NCBI RefSeq assembly: GCF_018137985.1
Contig: NZ_CP073084.1
Span: 248,001-312,000, forward strand
Direction of reading: 5' to 3'
DNA length: 64,000 nucleotides
Origin: Streptococcus oriscaviae
GTDB taxonomy: Bacteria > Bacillota > Bacilli > Lactobacillales > Streptococcaceae
Below are positions 26,534-35,576 of this stretch, piece after piece. The position numbers were made by a program, and so were the translations under genes. Under the pieces are notes generated by a model. The model was not told where the DNA came from, did not search any database, and was given only the letters and a program-made list of their open reading frames with translations. How positions within the stretch are numbered: position 1 is the stretch's first letter; every line of letters begins with the position of its first letter.

Positions 26534-28276
26534 ATGCGTTTAATATGGAACTACCTCAAGCGCTATCCCAAGTGGCTTATTTTGGACCTATTTGCAGCTA
26601 TATTATTTGTTGTCGTCAATCTCGGGCTTCCTACCTTTTTGGCCCGCATGATTGATCAGGGGATTACTAAAAATGATGTACATCAGCTTTATTTCTGGGC
26701 CGGCATGATGCTATTGATTGTAATCCTAGGAGTGATGGGTCGGGTTTTGTTGGCCTATGCAGCAGGAAAATTGACCACTCACATCGTCAAGGATATTCGC
26801 AATGATCTCTACGAAAAAATTCAGGACTATTCCCATCATGAATATGAACAAATCGGGGTGTCATCCTTGGTAACTCGTATGACCAATGATGCTTTTGTGC
26901 TTATGCAGTTTTCAGAGCAGGTCTTAAAATTGGGCATTATCACACCGATGATGATGATTGCATCCGTCATTATGACCCTCTTGACCAGTCCGGGTTTGGC
27001 CTGGACAGTAGCAGTAGCCATGCCTTTTCTTGTCTGGGTAGTGGTCTATGTAGCGGTGAAAACACGTCCCTTATCTGAACAGCAACAGAAGCGGCTGGAC
27101 ACCATCAATCAGTATGTCAGAGAAAATCTGATGGGGCTCAGGGTAATTCGTGCCTTTGCGCGCGAAGAGTTTCAAGAGGAGCGCTTTGATCAAGTCAATC
27201 AAGAGTATGCACAGACTTCTCGTAAGCTCTTTGTTTTGACAGGCTTGACAGAACCCTTGTTTGTTCAGATTATTATTGCAATGATTGTTGCTATTGTCTG
27301 GTTCGCCTTAGAACCTTTGGCACAAGGAAGCCTTCAGATTGGTGACTTGGTAGCCTTTATTGAATATAGCTTTCACGCCTTGTTCTCCTTTTTACTTTTT
27401 GCCAATTTATTTACTATGTATCCTAGGATGGCAGTATCTAGTCAACGGATTCAGGAAGTTTTAGATATGCCCATTTCCATCTCCAAAAATGAGGATGGAG
27501 TGACTCAAACAGAAACTCGTGGTTATTTGGAATTTGAAAATGTGACCTTTGCCTATCCTGGAGAAACAGAGTCGCCTGTACTGCATAATATTTCCTTTAA
27601 GGCAAGTCCAGGAGAAACCATTGCCTTTATTGGCTCAACGGGTTCTGGTAAGTCTTCTCTGGTTAACCTCATTCCTCGGTTTTATGATGTGACGTTAGGG
27701 CGTATCTTGGTAGATGGTGTGGATGTGCGACGCTACAATCTCAAGGCCCTGCGCAGTAAGATTGGCTTCATACCGCAGAAAGCTCTGCTTTTTACAGGAA
27801 CCATAGCAGAGAATCTCAAGTATGGAAAATTTGATGCGAGTTTAGCCGAATTGCACGAGGCAGCCGATGTCGCTCAAGCCAAAGATTTTATTGAGAGCAA
27901 GGAAGAGCAGTTTGACACCCATCTGGCTGAAGGTGGCAGCAATCTGTCTGGCGGACAAAAACAACGGCTGTCGATTGCACGAGCCATCGTCAAGCAGCCG
28001 GATATTTATATCTTTGACGATTCCTTCTCAGCCTTGGATTATAAGACGGATGCAATTTTACGTCAGCGATTGAAAGAAGTGACAGAAGAAGCAACGGTTT
28101 TAATTGTAGCCCAGCGGGTTGGAACGATTATGGATGCAGATCAGATTATCGTCTTGGACAAGGGTGAAATCGTTGGTCGTGGTACTCATACAGAGTTAAT
28201 GGAAAATAATAGCATTTATCGAGAAATCGCTAATTCTCAGCTTAATCGCCAATTATTGACAGAGGAGGAAGCCTAG
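26534..28276 (+). CDS. ABC exporter subunit A (degenerate catalytic site), heterodimeric multidrug type
   Basis: 580 residues. A six-helix membrane domain (about 1-310) is fused to an ATPase (about 335-575). Walker A is GSTGSGKSS, the signature is LSGGQKQRLSIARA, and Walker B reads IYIFDDSFSALD, so the catalytic Glu is replaced by Asp. This degenerate partner is what heterodimeric exporters such as PatAB, SatAB, BmrCD and LmrCD show. AGAGAGGAG precedes the ATG. The gene abuts its partner, with 0 nt between. The substrate is unknown; with an interrupted partner the pump may be inactive. Confidence 0.88.
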   Translation: MRLIWNYLKRYPKWLILDLFAAILFVVVNLGLPTFLARMIDQGITKNDVHQLYFWAGMMLLIVILGVMGRVLLAYAAGKLTTHIVKDIRNDLYEKIQDYSHHEYEQIGVSSLVTRMTNDAFVLMQFSEQVLKLGIITPMMMIASVIMTLLTSPGLAWTVAVAMPFLVWVVVYVAVKTRPLSEQQQKRLDTINQYVRENLMGLRVIRAFAREEFQEERFDQVNQEYAQTSRKLFVLTGLTEPLFVQIIIAMIVAIVWFALEPLAQGSLQIGDLVAFIEYSFHALFSFLLFANLFTMYPRMAVSSQRIQEVLDMPISISKNEDGVTQTETRGYLEFENVTFAYPGETESPVLHNISFKASPGETIAFIGSTGSGKSSLVNLIPRFYDVTLGRILVDGVDVRRYNLKALRSKIGFIPQKALLFTGTIAENLKYGKFDASLAELHEAADVAQAKDFIESKEEQFDTHLAEGGSNLSGGQKQRLSIARAIVKQPDIYIFDDSFSALDYKTDAILRQRLKEVTEEATVLIVAQRVGTIMDADQIIVLDKGEIVGRGTHTELMENNSIYREIANSQLNRQLLTEEEA

Positions 28277-30043
28277 ATGAACGAAAATGTCTTTAAACGT
28301 GTTTGGGGCTATTTAAGACGGTACAAACTATCCGTTTTTCTAGCAGTCTTTCTCAAAATTTTGAGTGCAGTGATGAATGCACTTGAGCCTTATGTACTCG
28401 GTTTGATTATTACAGAGTTAACTGCCAATCTACTCGACATCGCCAAAGGAACAGAAGGTGCTACGATTAACGTTTCTTACATCGGCCTGCTATTAGCGCT
28501 CTATGCTCTTAGGGCCTTGCTCTATGAACTGGGAGCTTACGGTTCAAACTATTTTATGACCAAGGGAGTGCAGGGAGCTGTTCAGCATCTGAGACGAGAT
28601 TTGTCTGTCAAAATCAACCAGATTCCGGTTGCTTATTTTGACAAGCAACAATATGGTGATTTGTTGGGACGCTTTACCAGCGATGTCGAAACGGTTTCTA
28701 ATGCCTTGCAACAAAGTTTTCTTCAGATTGTCAATGCCTTTCTAACCTTGAGTTTGGCCCTCTTTATGTGTTTTTGGCTGGATGCCTCCTTGGCTGTGAT
28801 TGTCTTGATTTTGGTGCCTGTCACCTATTTCGGTTCTAGCTTTATCATCCGAAAATCTCAACCCTACTTTAAGGAACAGGCGGCAGCACTTGGCAAGCTA
28901 AACGGCTTTGTCCAAGAAAACCTCACAGGGTTTAATGTTCTTAAACTTTATGGCCGCGAAGACCAATCAACTCAGGAGTTTCGACAAATTACTGAAAACC
29001 TTCAGGAGGTCGGTTTTAAGGCCAGTTTTGTATCCGGTCTTCTCATGCCTGTTGTGCAGGGATTTTCCAATCTGACCTATCTGATCATTGCTTTGCTGTC
29101 AGGTCTTAAGGTCTTAGCAGGCAATTTGACCATCGGTAATATGCAGGCCTTTGTTCAGTATGTTTGGCAGATTACTCAGCCAGTTCAAACCCTGACTCAG
29201 CTTGCCCCTCAATTACAGTCTGCCAAATCCTCCCTCGAACGTATCTTTTCTGTCCTTGACGAAGTGGATGAGTTAACAGAAGATAGCCAGGATGTCCATC
29301 ATATACTGACCGGCCAAGTCAGCTTTGAACAAGTATCCTTTGGCTACACGGAGGATAAGCCACTTATTCGCAATTTCAATCTGGAAGTACAGCCCGGTGA
29401 AATGGTTGCCATCGTTGGACCGACAGGAGCCGGTAAGACGACTTTGATTAACCTTTTGATGCGCTTTTATGATGTGCAATCAGGCTCTATCAAGGTGGAT
29501 GGTCTGGATATCCGGTCACTGTCACGCCAAGCCTATCGCCGGCAATTCGGTATGGTTTTGCAAGATGCTTGGCTCTATGAAGGAACGATAAAAGAAAATC
29601 TCCGCTTTGGTCGCCTAGATGCGACAGATGAAGAGATCATCCAAGCCGCCAAAGCTGCTAACGTAGACCATTTTATCCGCACCTTACCAGGTGGCTATAA
29701 TATGGAGATGAACCAGGAGTCTAGCAATATCTCTCAAGGGCAGAAGCAGCTTTTAACCATCGCTCGTGCTCTTCTTGCAGATCCAGCAATCTTGATACTG
29801 GATGAAGCAACATCATCTGTTGACACTTGATTGGAACTCTTGATTCAAAAGGCAATGAAGCGTCTGATGGAAGGGCGTACTAGCTTTGTCATCGCTCACC
29901 GCCTATCCACCATTCAAGAAGCAGATAAGATTCTTGTTTTGAACAATGGTCAGATTATCGAGCAGGGCAACCATGAAAGCCTCTTGGCAGCAAAAGGCTT
30001 CTATTACAACCTTTATCAAAGCCAATTTAGCCAAGCCAAATAA
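28277..30043 (+). pseudogene. ABC exporter subunit B, interrupted by an in-frame TGA
   Basis: The frame runs 517 codons to TGA at 29828-29830, then continues in the same frame for 71 codons ([15 protein letters not shown] and on) to 30043; 588 residues in all, the length of a complete subunit. The break reads ATSSVDT-stop-LELLIQ, where the family has Arg, so a CGA-to-TGA change is the simple explanation. Walker A (GPTGAGKTT), the signature (ISQGQKQLLTIARA) and Walker B with the catalytic Glu (LILDEATSSVD) are before the break. The H-loop (IAHRLST) is after it. This subunit supplies the working Glu of the pair, so loss of the H-loop should stop hydrolysis. Confidence 0.9.
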
Positions 30044-30047
30044 GAGA

Positions 30048-30073
30048 AAGTCGTCCGTGGACGGCTTTTTTCT
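30048..30073 (+). terminator. Intrinsic terminator after the ABC exporter
   Basis: AAGTCGTCC-GT-GGACGGCTT stem followed by TTTTT. Confidence 0.85.
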
Positions 30074-30077
30074 AGGC

Positions 30078-30106
30078 TTGAGAAATCTCCTTGCTCATGA
30101 TAAAAT
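30078..30106 (+). promoter_or_regulatory. rimM promoter
   Basis: -35 TTGAGA (30078-30083), 17-nt spacer, -10 TAAAAT (30101-30106). Confidence 0.55.
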
Positions 30107-30135
30107 AATAGGATAGAAGATTTAATGGAGAAAAT

Positions 30136-30654
30136 ATGAATTATTTTAACGTTGGAAAAATTGTTAATACTCAGGGCTTGCAGGGTGAAATGCGAGTTCT
30201 GTCTGTAACGGACTTCGCAGAAGAACGCTTTAAAAAAGGAGCTAGGCTAGCTCTTTTCAATGACAAGGACCAATTTGTCATGGATGTGGAAATCGCCAGC
30301 CACCGCAAGGCCAAAAACTTTGACATTATCAAGTTCAAGGGGATGTACCACATCAACGATATTGAAAAATACAAGGGATTTAGCCTGAAAATTGCAGAAG
30401 AAAACTTGTCAGACTTGGATGAAGGGGAATTTTATTACCACGAGATTATTGGCTTGGATGTGTATGAGGGAGAAGAGCTGATCGGTCAAATCAAGGAAAT
30501 CCTGCAGCCAGGAGCCAACGATGTCTGGGTAGTAAAACGCAAGGGAAAACGCGATCTCTTATTGCCCTATATCCCACCAGTTGTTTTGGAAGTCGACATG
30601 GAAAACAAGCGGGTTCAGGTAGAACTGCTAGAAGGTTTGGATGATGAAGATTGA
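30136..30654 (+). CDS. rimM: 16S rRNA processing protein RimM
   Basis: 172 residues. It assists late 30S maturation and binds S19. The N-terminal RimM beta-barrel (about 1-90, [18 protein letters not shown]) and the C-terminal PRC-barrel (about 95-170, [11 protein letters not shown] and [14 protein letters not shown]) are both complete. GGAGA lies before the ATG. trmD begins inside its last 11 nt. Confidence 0.97.
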   Translation: MNYFNVGKIVNTQGLQGEMRVLSVTDFAEERFKKGARLALFNDKDQFVMDVEIASHRKAKNFDIIKFKGMYHINDIEKYKGFSLKIAEENLSDLDEGEFYYHEIIGLDVYEGEELIGQIKEILQPGANDVWVVKRKGKRDLLLPYIPPVVLEVDMENKRVQVELLEGLDDED

Positions 30655-31369
30655 TATTTTAACCCTCTTTCCCGAGATGTTTGCTCCTTTGGAACACTCC
30701 ATTGTCGGTAAAGCCAAAGAAAAGGGTTTGTTAGACATTCGCTACCATAATTTTCGGGAGAACGCTGAAAAAGCCCGCCATGTGGATGACGAGCCTTACG
30801 GGGGCGGTCAAGGCATGCTCTTGCGGGCTCAACCCATCTTTGATACCATTGAAAAGATTGATGCCAAAAATCCTCGGGTTATCTTGCTGGATCCAGCAGG
30901 TCGCCGCTTTGATCAAGCTTTTGCAGAAGAATTGGCCCAGGAAGAGGAGTTGATTTTCATCTGTGGCCACTATGAAGGCTATGATGAGCGCATTAAGACC
31001 TTGGTGACAGACGAAGTTTCACTGGGAGATTTTGTTTTGACGGGCGGGGAATTGGCCGCTATGACCATGGTGGATGCGACTGTCCGCCTGATTCCAGAGG
31101 TGATTGGCAAGGAGGCCAGTCACCAGGATGATAGTTTTTCTTCCGGTCTCTTGGAATACCCTCAATACACGCGGCCATACGATTTTCGTGGGATGACTGT
31201 GCCAGATGTCTTGATGAGTGGGCACCATGAGAATATTCGCAAGTGGCGATTGGAGCAAAGTCTGCGCAAAACCTACCAAAGGCGACCTGACTTGTTGACT
31301 AATTACGCATTTACAGAGGAAGAAGCGGCAATCTTAGCAAGGATTAAGAGCGAGGATACTTTATTTTAA
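30644..31369 (+). CDS. trmD: tRNA (guanine37-N1)-methyltransferase
   Basis: 241 residues from 30644 (an extra ATG lies at 30641). It methylates G37 next to the anticodon and prevents frameshifting. The SPOUT knot fold motifs are present: [15 protein letters not shown] near residue 49, [11 protein letters not shown] near 107, and [11 protein letters not shown] near 126 for SAM binding. It overlaps rimM by 11 nt, the usual rimM-trmD coupling. Confidence 0.97.
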   Translation: MKIDILTLFPEMFAPLEHSIVGKAKEKGLLDIRYHNFRENAEKARHVDDEPYGGGQGMLLRAQPIFDTIEKIDAKNPRVILLDPAGRRFDQAFAEELAQEEELIFICGHYEGYDERIKTLVTDEVSLGDFVLTGGELAAMTMVDATVRLIPEVIGKEASHQDDSFSSGLLEYPQYTRPYDFRGMTVPDVLMSGHHENIRKWRLEQSLRKTYQRRPDLLTNYAFTEEEAAILARIKSEDTLF

Positions 31370-31382
31370 TGATAGTAGTCAG

Positions 31383-31418
31383 GAAAACGGCCAAAATGTC
31401 CGTTTTCTTTTTTTTTTG
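31383..31418 (+). terminator. Intrinsic terminator after trmD
   Basis: GAAAACGG and CCGTTTTC form an 8-bp stem followed by a long T run. Confidence 0.9.
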
Positions 31419-31435
31419 AAGAAAAATGAAGGTTT

Positions 31436-31463
31436 TTGATAGATATTGATTGACATTGATAGA
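31436..31463. promoter_or_regulatory. Three helically phased TTGAT repeats, candidate FruR operator
   Basis: TTGATAGA (31436-31443), TTGATTGA (31446-31453) and TTGATAGA (31456-31463) are spaced exactly 10 nt apart, one helical turn, over the -35 element. This fits cooperative binding of a DeoR-type repressor on one face of the DNA; the factor is inferred to be FruR. Confidence 0.55.
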
Positions 31464-31477
31464 AAATAGTGTATAAT
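31450..31477 (+). promoter_or_regulatory. fruRKA promoter
   Basis: -35 TTGACA (31450-31455), 16-nt spacer, -10 TATAAT (31472-31477): a strong sigma-A-type promoter. Confidence 0.8.
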
Positions 31478-31483
31478 AGAAAC

Positions 31484-31497
31484 TGTAAACGATTGCA
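31484..31497. promoter_or_regulatory. CcpA cre site
   Basis: TGTAAACGATTGCA matches the cre core consensus TGNAANCGNWNNCW at all defined positions. It lies at or just after the transcription start, where CcpA-HPr(Ser-P) represses by blocking polymerase. Confidence 0.7.
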
Positions 31498-31510
31498 GGA
31501 GGTGATTTCC

Positions 31511-32254
31511 ATACTAAAATCAGAACGAAAACAGGTTATTTTGGACAAACTGAAAGAACAACAGTTCGTTCGATTGGAAGAACTTGTGGATGAGTTACAA
31601 ACGTCGGAATCAACAGTACGAAGGGATTTGGATGACTTGGAAGCATCTGGAAAACTTCGGCGGGTTCATGGTGGAGCAGAGGCTCCATCTAATTTGCAGC
31701 AGGAAGAATCGATTCAGCAAAAATCTGTCAAAAACATTCAGGAAAAACGAGCTATTGCTCGAAAAGCTACTGAATTGATAGAAGATGGTGATGTGATTTT
31801 TTTGGATGCTGGAACGACCACAGAACTAATGATTGAGCATCTGGGGCAAAAGAATCTGACCGTTGTTACCAACTCGATTCACCATGCAGTCAAGCTGGTA
31901 GAAGAGCGGATAAGAACGATTATTATCGGCGGTTTTGTCAAGGAATCGACAGATGCTTCTATTGGCGCGTCGGCGGTTGCGCACATTCGCCAACTCAACT
32001 TTGATAAAGCCTTCCTCGGCATGAATGGTGTAGATAAGGACTACCTGACGACACCTGATATGGAGGAAGCAGCTATCAAGAGGACAGTTCTGGAGAATGC
32101 CAAGCAGCCATTTGTCTTAGTGGACAGTTCCAAATTTGGACAATTCGCCTTTGTCAAGGTAGCAGAGGTAGAGAGGGCCAGTTTAATCTGTAATCATGCA
32201 GAGAGCGGTCTGCTAGAGGTTTTGAAAAAGAAAACGAGGATAATAGAGGTATGA
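31511..32254 (+). CDS. fruR: DeoR-family fructose operon repressor with an ATA at the start position
   Basis: About 247 residues. The family start MLKSERKQVIL aligns with ATA CTA AAA at 31511, and the perfect Shine-Dalgarno AGGAGG (31497-31502) is 8 nt upstream, so the usual ATG seems to have become ATA. Other in-frame starts (GTG 31502, TTG 31493, GTG 31469) overlap the Shine-Dalgarno or the promoter and are unlikely. The N-terminal helix-turn-helix (FVRLEELVDELQTSESTVRRDLDDLE) and C-terminal sugar-phosphate sensor domain (DAGTTTELMIEHL) are intact. It normally represses fruR-fruK-fruA until fructose-1-phosphate is present. ATA start codons work poorly, so FruR may be low. Confidence 0.85.
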   Translation: MLKSERKQVILDKLKEQQFVRLEELVDELQTSESTVRRDLDDLEASGKLRRVHGGAEAPSNLQQEESIQQKSVKNIQEKRAIARKATELIEDGDVIFLDAGTTTELMIEHLGQKNLTVVTNSIHHAVKLVEERIRTIIIGGFVKESTDASIGASAVAHIRQLNFDKAFLGMNGVDKDYLTTPDMEEAAIKRTVLENAKQPFVLVDSSKFGQFAFVKVAEVERASLICNHAESGLLEVLKKKTRIIEV

Positions 32255-33162
32255 TTTACACAGTCACTCTAAATCCTGCCATTGACTATGTGATTCGACT
32301 GGAACGAGTCGAAACAGGTAGCGTCAATCGTATGGACAGCGACGACAAGTACGCTGGTGGAAAAGGGATCAATGTCAGTCGGGTTCTCAAGCGTTTGGGA
32401 TACGACAACACAGCGACAGGTTTTCTTGGAGGCTTTACAGGTCAGTTCATCAAAGATGGCCTGCTAGCAGAAGGGATTCAGACAAACTTTGTCGCAGTAG
32501 ACCAAGATACCCGCATCAACGTCAAAATTAAGGCCGACCAAGAAACGGAAATCAACGGACTCGGGCCGGTTGTGACAGATGCTCAACTAGCAGAATTGGA
32601 AGCTATCCTAGCAGGATTAACAGAAGAAGATACCGTTGTTTTTGCCGGTTCAGCACCAGCAAGTTTGGGCAATCAAGTCTACAATAGACTCATCCCAGTT
32701 GCAAAAAAAGCGGGAGCAGAAGTTGTCTGCGATTTTGAAGGTCAAACCCTTCTGGATTCGCTTGCTCACCAACCGCTCTTGGTCAAACCAAATAACCATG
32801 AGCTAGAAGCTATCTTTGGTGTCACATTAAATGGGCTTGCGGATGTTGAAAAATACGCCCGCCAAATTCTTGCCAAAGGTGCAAAAAATGTCATCATTTC
32901 AATGGCAGGTGATGGTGCCTTGTTGGTAACACCTGAGGCTGCTTACTTTGCCAAACCCATCAAGGGAACTGTAAAGAACTCCGTAGGGGCAGGCGATTCA
33001 ATGGTGGCAGGTTTTACTGGTGAATTTGTCCATTCACAAGATCCGATAGAAGCCCTCAAGTGGGGAGTGGCCTGTGGAACAGCAACTGCCTTTTCAGATG
33101 ATTTGGCAAGCTTGGCATTTATAAAAGAAACTTATGAAAAAGTAGAGGTGGAGAAATTATGA
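32251..33162 (+). CDS. fruK: 1-phosphofructokinase
   Basis: 303 residues of the PfkB/ribokinase family. It phosphorylates fructose-1-phosphate to fructose-1,6-bisphosphate. The two PfkB signatures are seen: GGKGINVSRVLKRLG near residue 37 and KNSVGAGDSMVAGF near residue 245 with the catalytic Asp. The start overlaps the fruR stop (ATGA), and its stop overlaps the fruA start, a tight operon. Confidence 0.96.
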   Translation: MIYTVTLNPAIDYVIRLERVETGSVNRMDSDDKYAGGKGINVSRVLKRLGYDNTATGFLGGFTGQFIKDGLLAEGIQTNFVAVDQDTRINVKIKADQETEINGLGPVVTDAQLAELEAILAGLTEEDTVVFAGSAPASLGNQVYNRLIPVAKKAGAEVVCDFEGQTLLDSLAHQPLLVKPNNHELEAIFGVTLNGLADVEKYARQILAKGAKNVIISMAGDGALLVTPEAAYFAKPIKGTVKNSVGAGDSMVAGFTGEFVHSQDPIEALKWGVACGTATAFSDDLASLAFIKETYEKVEVEKL

Positions 33163-35108
33163 AAATTCAGGACGTTTTGAGAAAAGAAGTCATGCTTCTT
33201 GACTTACAATCAACAAGCAAGGAAGCTGTCATCGACGAGATGATTGCTAACCTTGTTGATAAGGGAATTGTAACGGATTTTGATGTTTTTAAAGCGGGCA
33301 TCATGAATCGTGAGGCACAGACAACAACCGGTCTTGGCGATGGTATTGCAATGCCACACGCTAAAAATGCAGCAGTAAAAGAAGCGACGGTTCTTTTTGC
33401 TAAGTCAAAGAAGGGCGTTGATTATGAGAGTTTGGATGGACAACCAACGGACTTGTTCTTTATGATTGCTGCTCCAGAAGGGGCTAACGATACTCACTTG
33501 GCTGCCTTGGCAGAATTGTCTAAGTACTTGATGAAGCCAGATTTTGCAGATAAGCTACGCAATGTATCCTCTCCTGAAGGTGTACTAGCTGTTTTTGATG
33601 CAGTAGAAGCAGCTAACAAAGCGGCTGAGGCAGAAGTTGTTGCTCCGACAGGAGAACGCCCATTCATCGTAGCTGTAACAGCTTGTACAACAGGTATCGC
33701 GCATACTTATATGGCAGAAGAAGCACTTAAAAAACAAGCAGCAGAGATGGGCATTGACATCAAGGTTGAAACCAATGGTGCTTCAGGTGTGGGCAACAAA
33801 TTGACTGCAGAAGACATCAGCCGTGCAGACGGTGTTATCATCGCTTCTGATAAAGCGGTTGACATGCCTCGCTTCAATGGTAAGCCATTGGTATCACGTC
33901 CAGTAGCAGCTGGTATCAAACAAGCAGAAGAATTGATTAACACTGTTTTGTCTGGTCAGGCTAGCGTCTATGTAGCCAAGGAAGGAGCATCTACCGTGGA
34001 AACAACTGAAAAACTGAGCCTTGGTAAGGCATTCTACAAACACTTGATGAGCGGTGTATCACAAATGCTTCCGTTCGTTATCGGTGGCGGTATCCTGATT
34101 GCCCTTGCCTTCCTCTTTGATAACCTGTTGGGAGTTCCAAACGAAAACCTCAGCAGCCTTGGTTCGTACAATGAACTTGCATCTATGTTTATGAGTATCG
34201 GTGGTGCAGCCTTTGGCTTCATGTTGCCGCTGCTTGCAGGTTTTATCGCCTTCTCAATCGCTGAAAAACCTGGTTTGGTCGCAGGTTTCGTAGCGGGTGC
34301 TATTGCAAACAATGGTCTTGCTTATGGTAAGATTACTTACGGAGCTGCAACTTCTGAAATCCCTGCTGCAGTGTCATCAGGTTTCTTGGGCGCCCTTGTT
34401 GGTGGTTTCATTGCCGGTGGAGTTGTTCTTGTTCTTCGTAATGCTTTGCGTAACCTTCCAAAATCCTTACAAGGTCTAAATGCCATCCTCCTCTTGCCAC
34501 TCCTTGGTACAGCGATTACAGGTTTCTTGATGTTCTTCGTCAATATTCCAATGGCAGCTATCAACACTGGTATGAACAATTTCTTGGCAGGTCTTGAAGG
34601 AAGTTCAGCAGTTCTCCTAGGACTTGTCCTTGGTGGTATGATGGCGGTTGATATGGGTGGTCCAATCAATAAGGCAGCTTATGTCTTTGGTACAGGTACC
34701 CTTGCAGCAACTGTTTCAGAAGGCGGTTCAGTAGCAATGGCAGCTGTTATGGCAGGTGGTATGGTTCCACCATTGGCAGTATTTGTAGCGACCCTTCTCT
34801 TTAAAAATAAATTCTCTCAAGAAGAGCGTAACTCAGGTTTGACCAATATCGTTATGGGTCTGTCCTTCATCACAGAGGGAGCTATCCCATTTGGAGCAGC
34901 TGACCCAGCCCGCGCTATTCCAAGCTTTATCGCAGGTTCTGCACTTGCAGGTGCACTTGTTGGTCTAGCAGGTATCAAATTGATGGCTCCTCATGGCGGT
35001 ATCTTCGTTATCGCCTTGACAACGAATCCGCTTCTTTACATCGCCTTTGTACTGGTTGGTGCGGTAGTTTCAGGTGTCCTTTACGGAGCTCTTCGTAAAG
35101 CAAAATAA
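33159..35108 (+). CDS. fruA: PTS fructose-specific transporter, EIIABC
   Basis: 649 residues. It imports and phosphorylates fructose to fructose-1-phosphate. Domain order A-B-C: EIIA (about 1-145) with phosphohistidine H67 in AMPHAKNAA; EIIB (about 168-265) with phosphocysteine C176 in VTACTTGIAHTY; EIIC (about 290-645) with several membrane helices and the FGAADPARAIPS block. Start overlaps the fruK stop by 4 nt. A terminator follows. Confidence 0.97.
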   Translation: MKIQDVLRKEVMLLDLQSTSKEAVIDEMIANLVDKGIVTDFDVFKAGIMNREAQTTTGLGDGIAMPHAKNAAVKEATVLFAKSKKGVDYESLDGQPTDLFFMIAAPEGANDTHLAALAELSKYLMKPDFADKLRNVSSPEGVLAVFDAVEAANKAAEAEVVAPTGERPFIVAVTACTTGIAHTYMAEEALKKQAAEMGIDIKVETNGASGVGNKLTAEDISRADGVIIASDKAVDMPRFNGKPLVSRPVAAGIKQAEELINTVLSGQASVYVAKEGASTVETTEKLSLGKAFYKHLMSGVSQMLPFVIGGGILIALAFLFDNLLGVPNENLSSLGSYNELASMFMSIGGAAFGFMLPLLAGFIAFSIAEKPGLVAGFVAGAIANNGLAYGKITYGAATSEIPAAVSSGFLGALVGGFIAGGVVLVLRNALRNLPKSLQGLNAILLLPLLGTAITGFLMFFVNIPMAAINTGMNNFLAGLEGSSAVLLGLVLGGMMAVDMGGPINKAAYVFGTGTLAATVSEGGSVAMAAVMAGGMVPPLAVFVATLLFKNKFSQEERNSGLTNIVMGLSFITEGAIPFGAADPARAIPSFIAGSALAGALVGLAGIKLMAPHGGIFVIALTTNPLLYIAFVLVGAVVSGVLYGALRKAK

Positions 35109-35115
35109 CCCCTTT

Positions 35116-35143
35116 AAAACCTTGTTCTCGGCAAGGTTTTTTT
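35116..35143 (+). terminator. Intrinsic terminator of the fru operon
   Basis: AAAACCTTG and CAAGGTTTT form a 9-bp stem with a T run. Confidence 0.9.
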
Positions 35144-35200
35144 CTATCTTTCATAAAAATATGATATAATAAACCTACTATTGTTATTAGGAGAATGGAT

Positions 35201-35575
35201 ATGGATATTATTCGTGATAAAGAGTTTGTTAACCAATATCACTTTGATGCACGCAACTTAGAGTGGGAAAAGGAAAATGGTACACCAACTACTCAAATGA
35301 AGGTTGATTTTCAGCTAATTGAGAAGAACCGTGACGAAAATCGGACCTCTATGGTGACCATTTTACGATTTATGATTGTCTTAGAATACCACGTCATTTC
35401 GGGTGCTATGAGTCAAAGCGTTCACTTGAAAAACTGCTATATTGAGGAGCCCTCAGAATTTTCAGCAGAAGACAAGCGGATTCTTGTAGAACCACTTTTG
35501 GAGATGTTGAAACGCATGACTTATGATGTAACAGAAATCGCCTTTGATGCCCCAGGCGTAAATTTGGAGTTTTAA
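35201..35575 (+). CDS. DUF1149 family protein
   Basis: 124 residues from 35201; the ATG at 35195 lies directly against AGGAGA, so the second ATG, 7 nt from AGGAG, is preferred. It is a soluble, SecB-like-sized protein of the DUF1149 family found in lactic acid bacteria, function unknown. The middle beta-rich part ([22 protein letters not shown]) and the acidic C-terminal helix are typical. A TGATATAAT promoter (hexamer 35165-35170) lies upstream. It is 1 nt from the DegV gene. Confidence 0.85.
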   Translation: MDIIRDKEFVNQYHFDARNLEWEKENGTPTTQMKVDFQLIEKNRDENRTSMVTILRFMIVLEYHVISGAMSQSVHLKNCYIEEPSEFSAEDKRILVEPLLEMLKRMTYDVTEIAFDAPGVNLEF

Positions 35576-35576
35576 A

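Noticed and set aside
28277..30043. Selenocysteine or programmed read-through at the ABC exporter TGA
   Set aside because: No SECIS-like hairpin was seen right after the TGA, and the position calls for Arg, not Cys or Sec.
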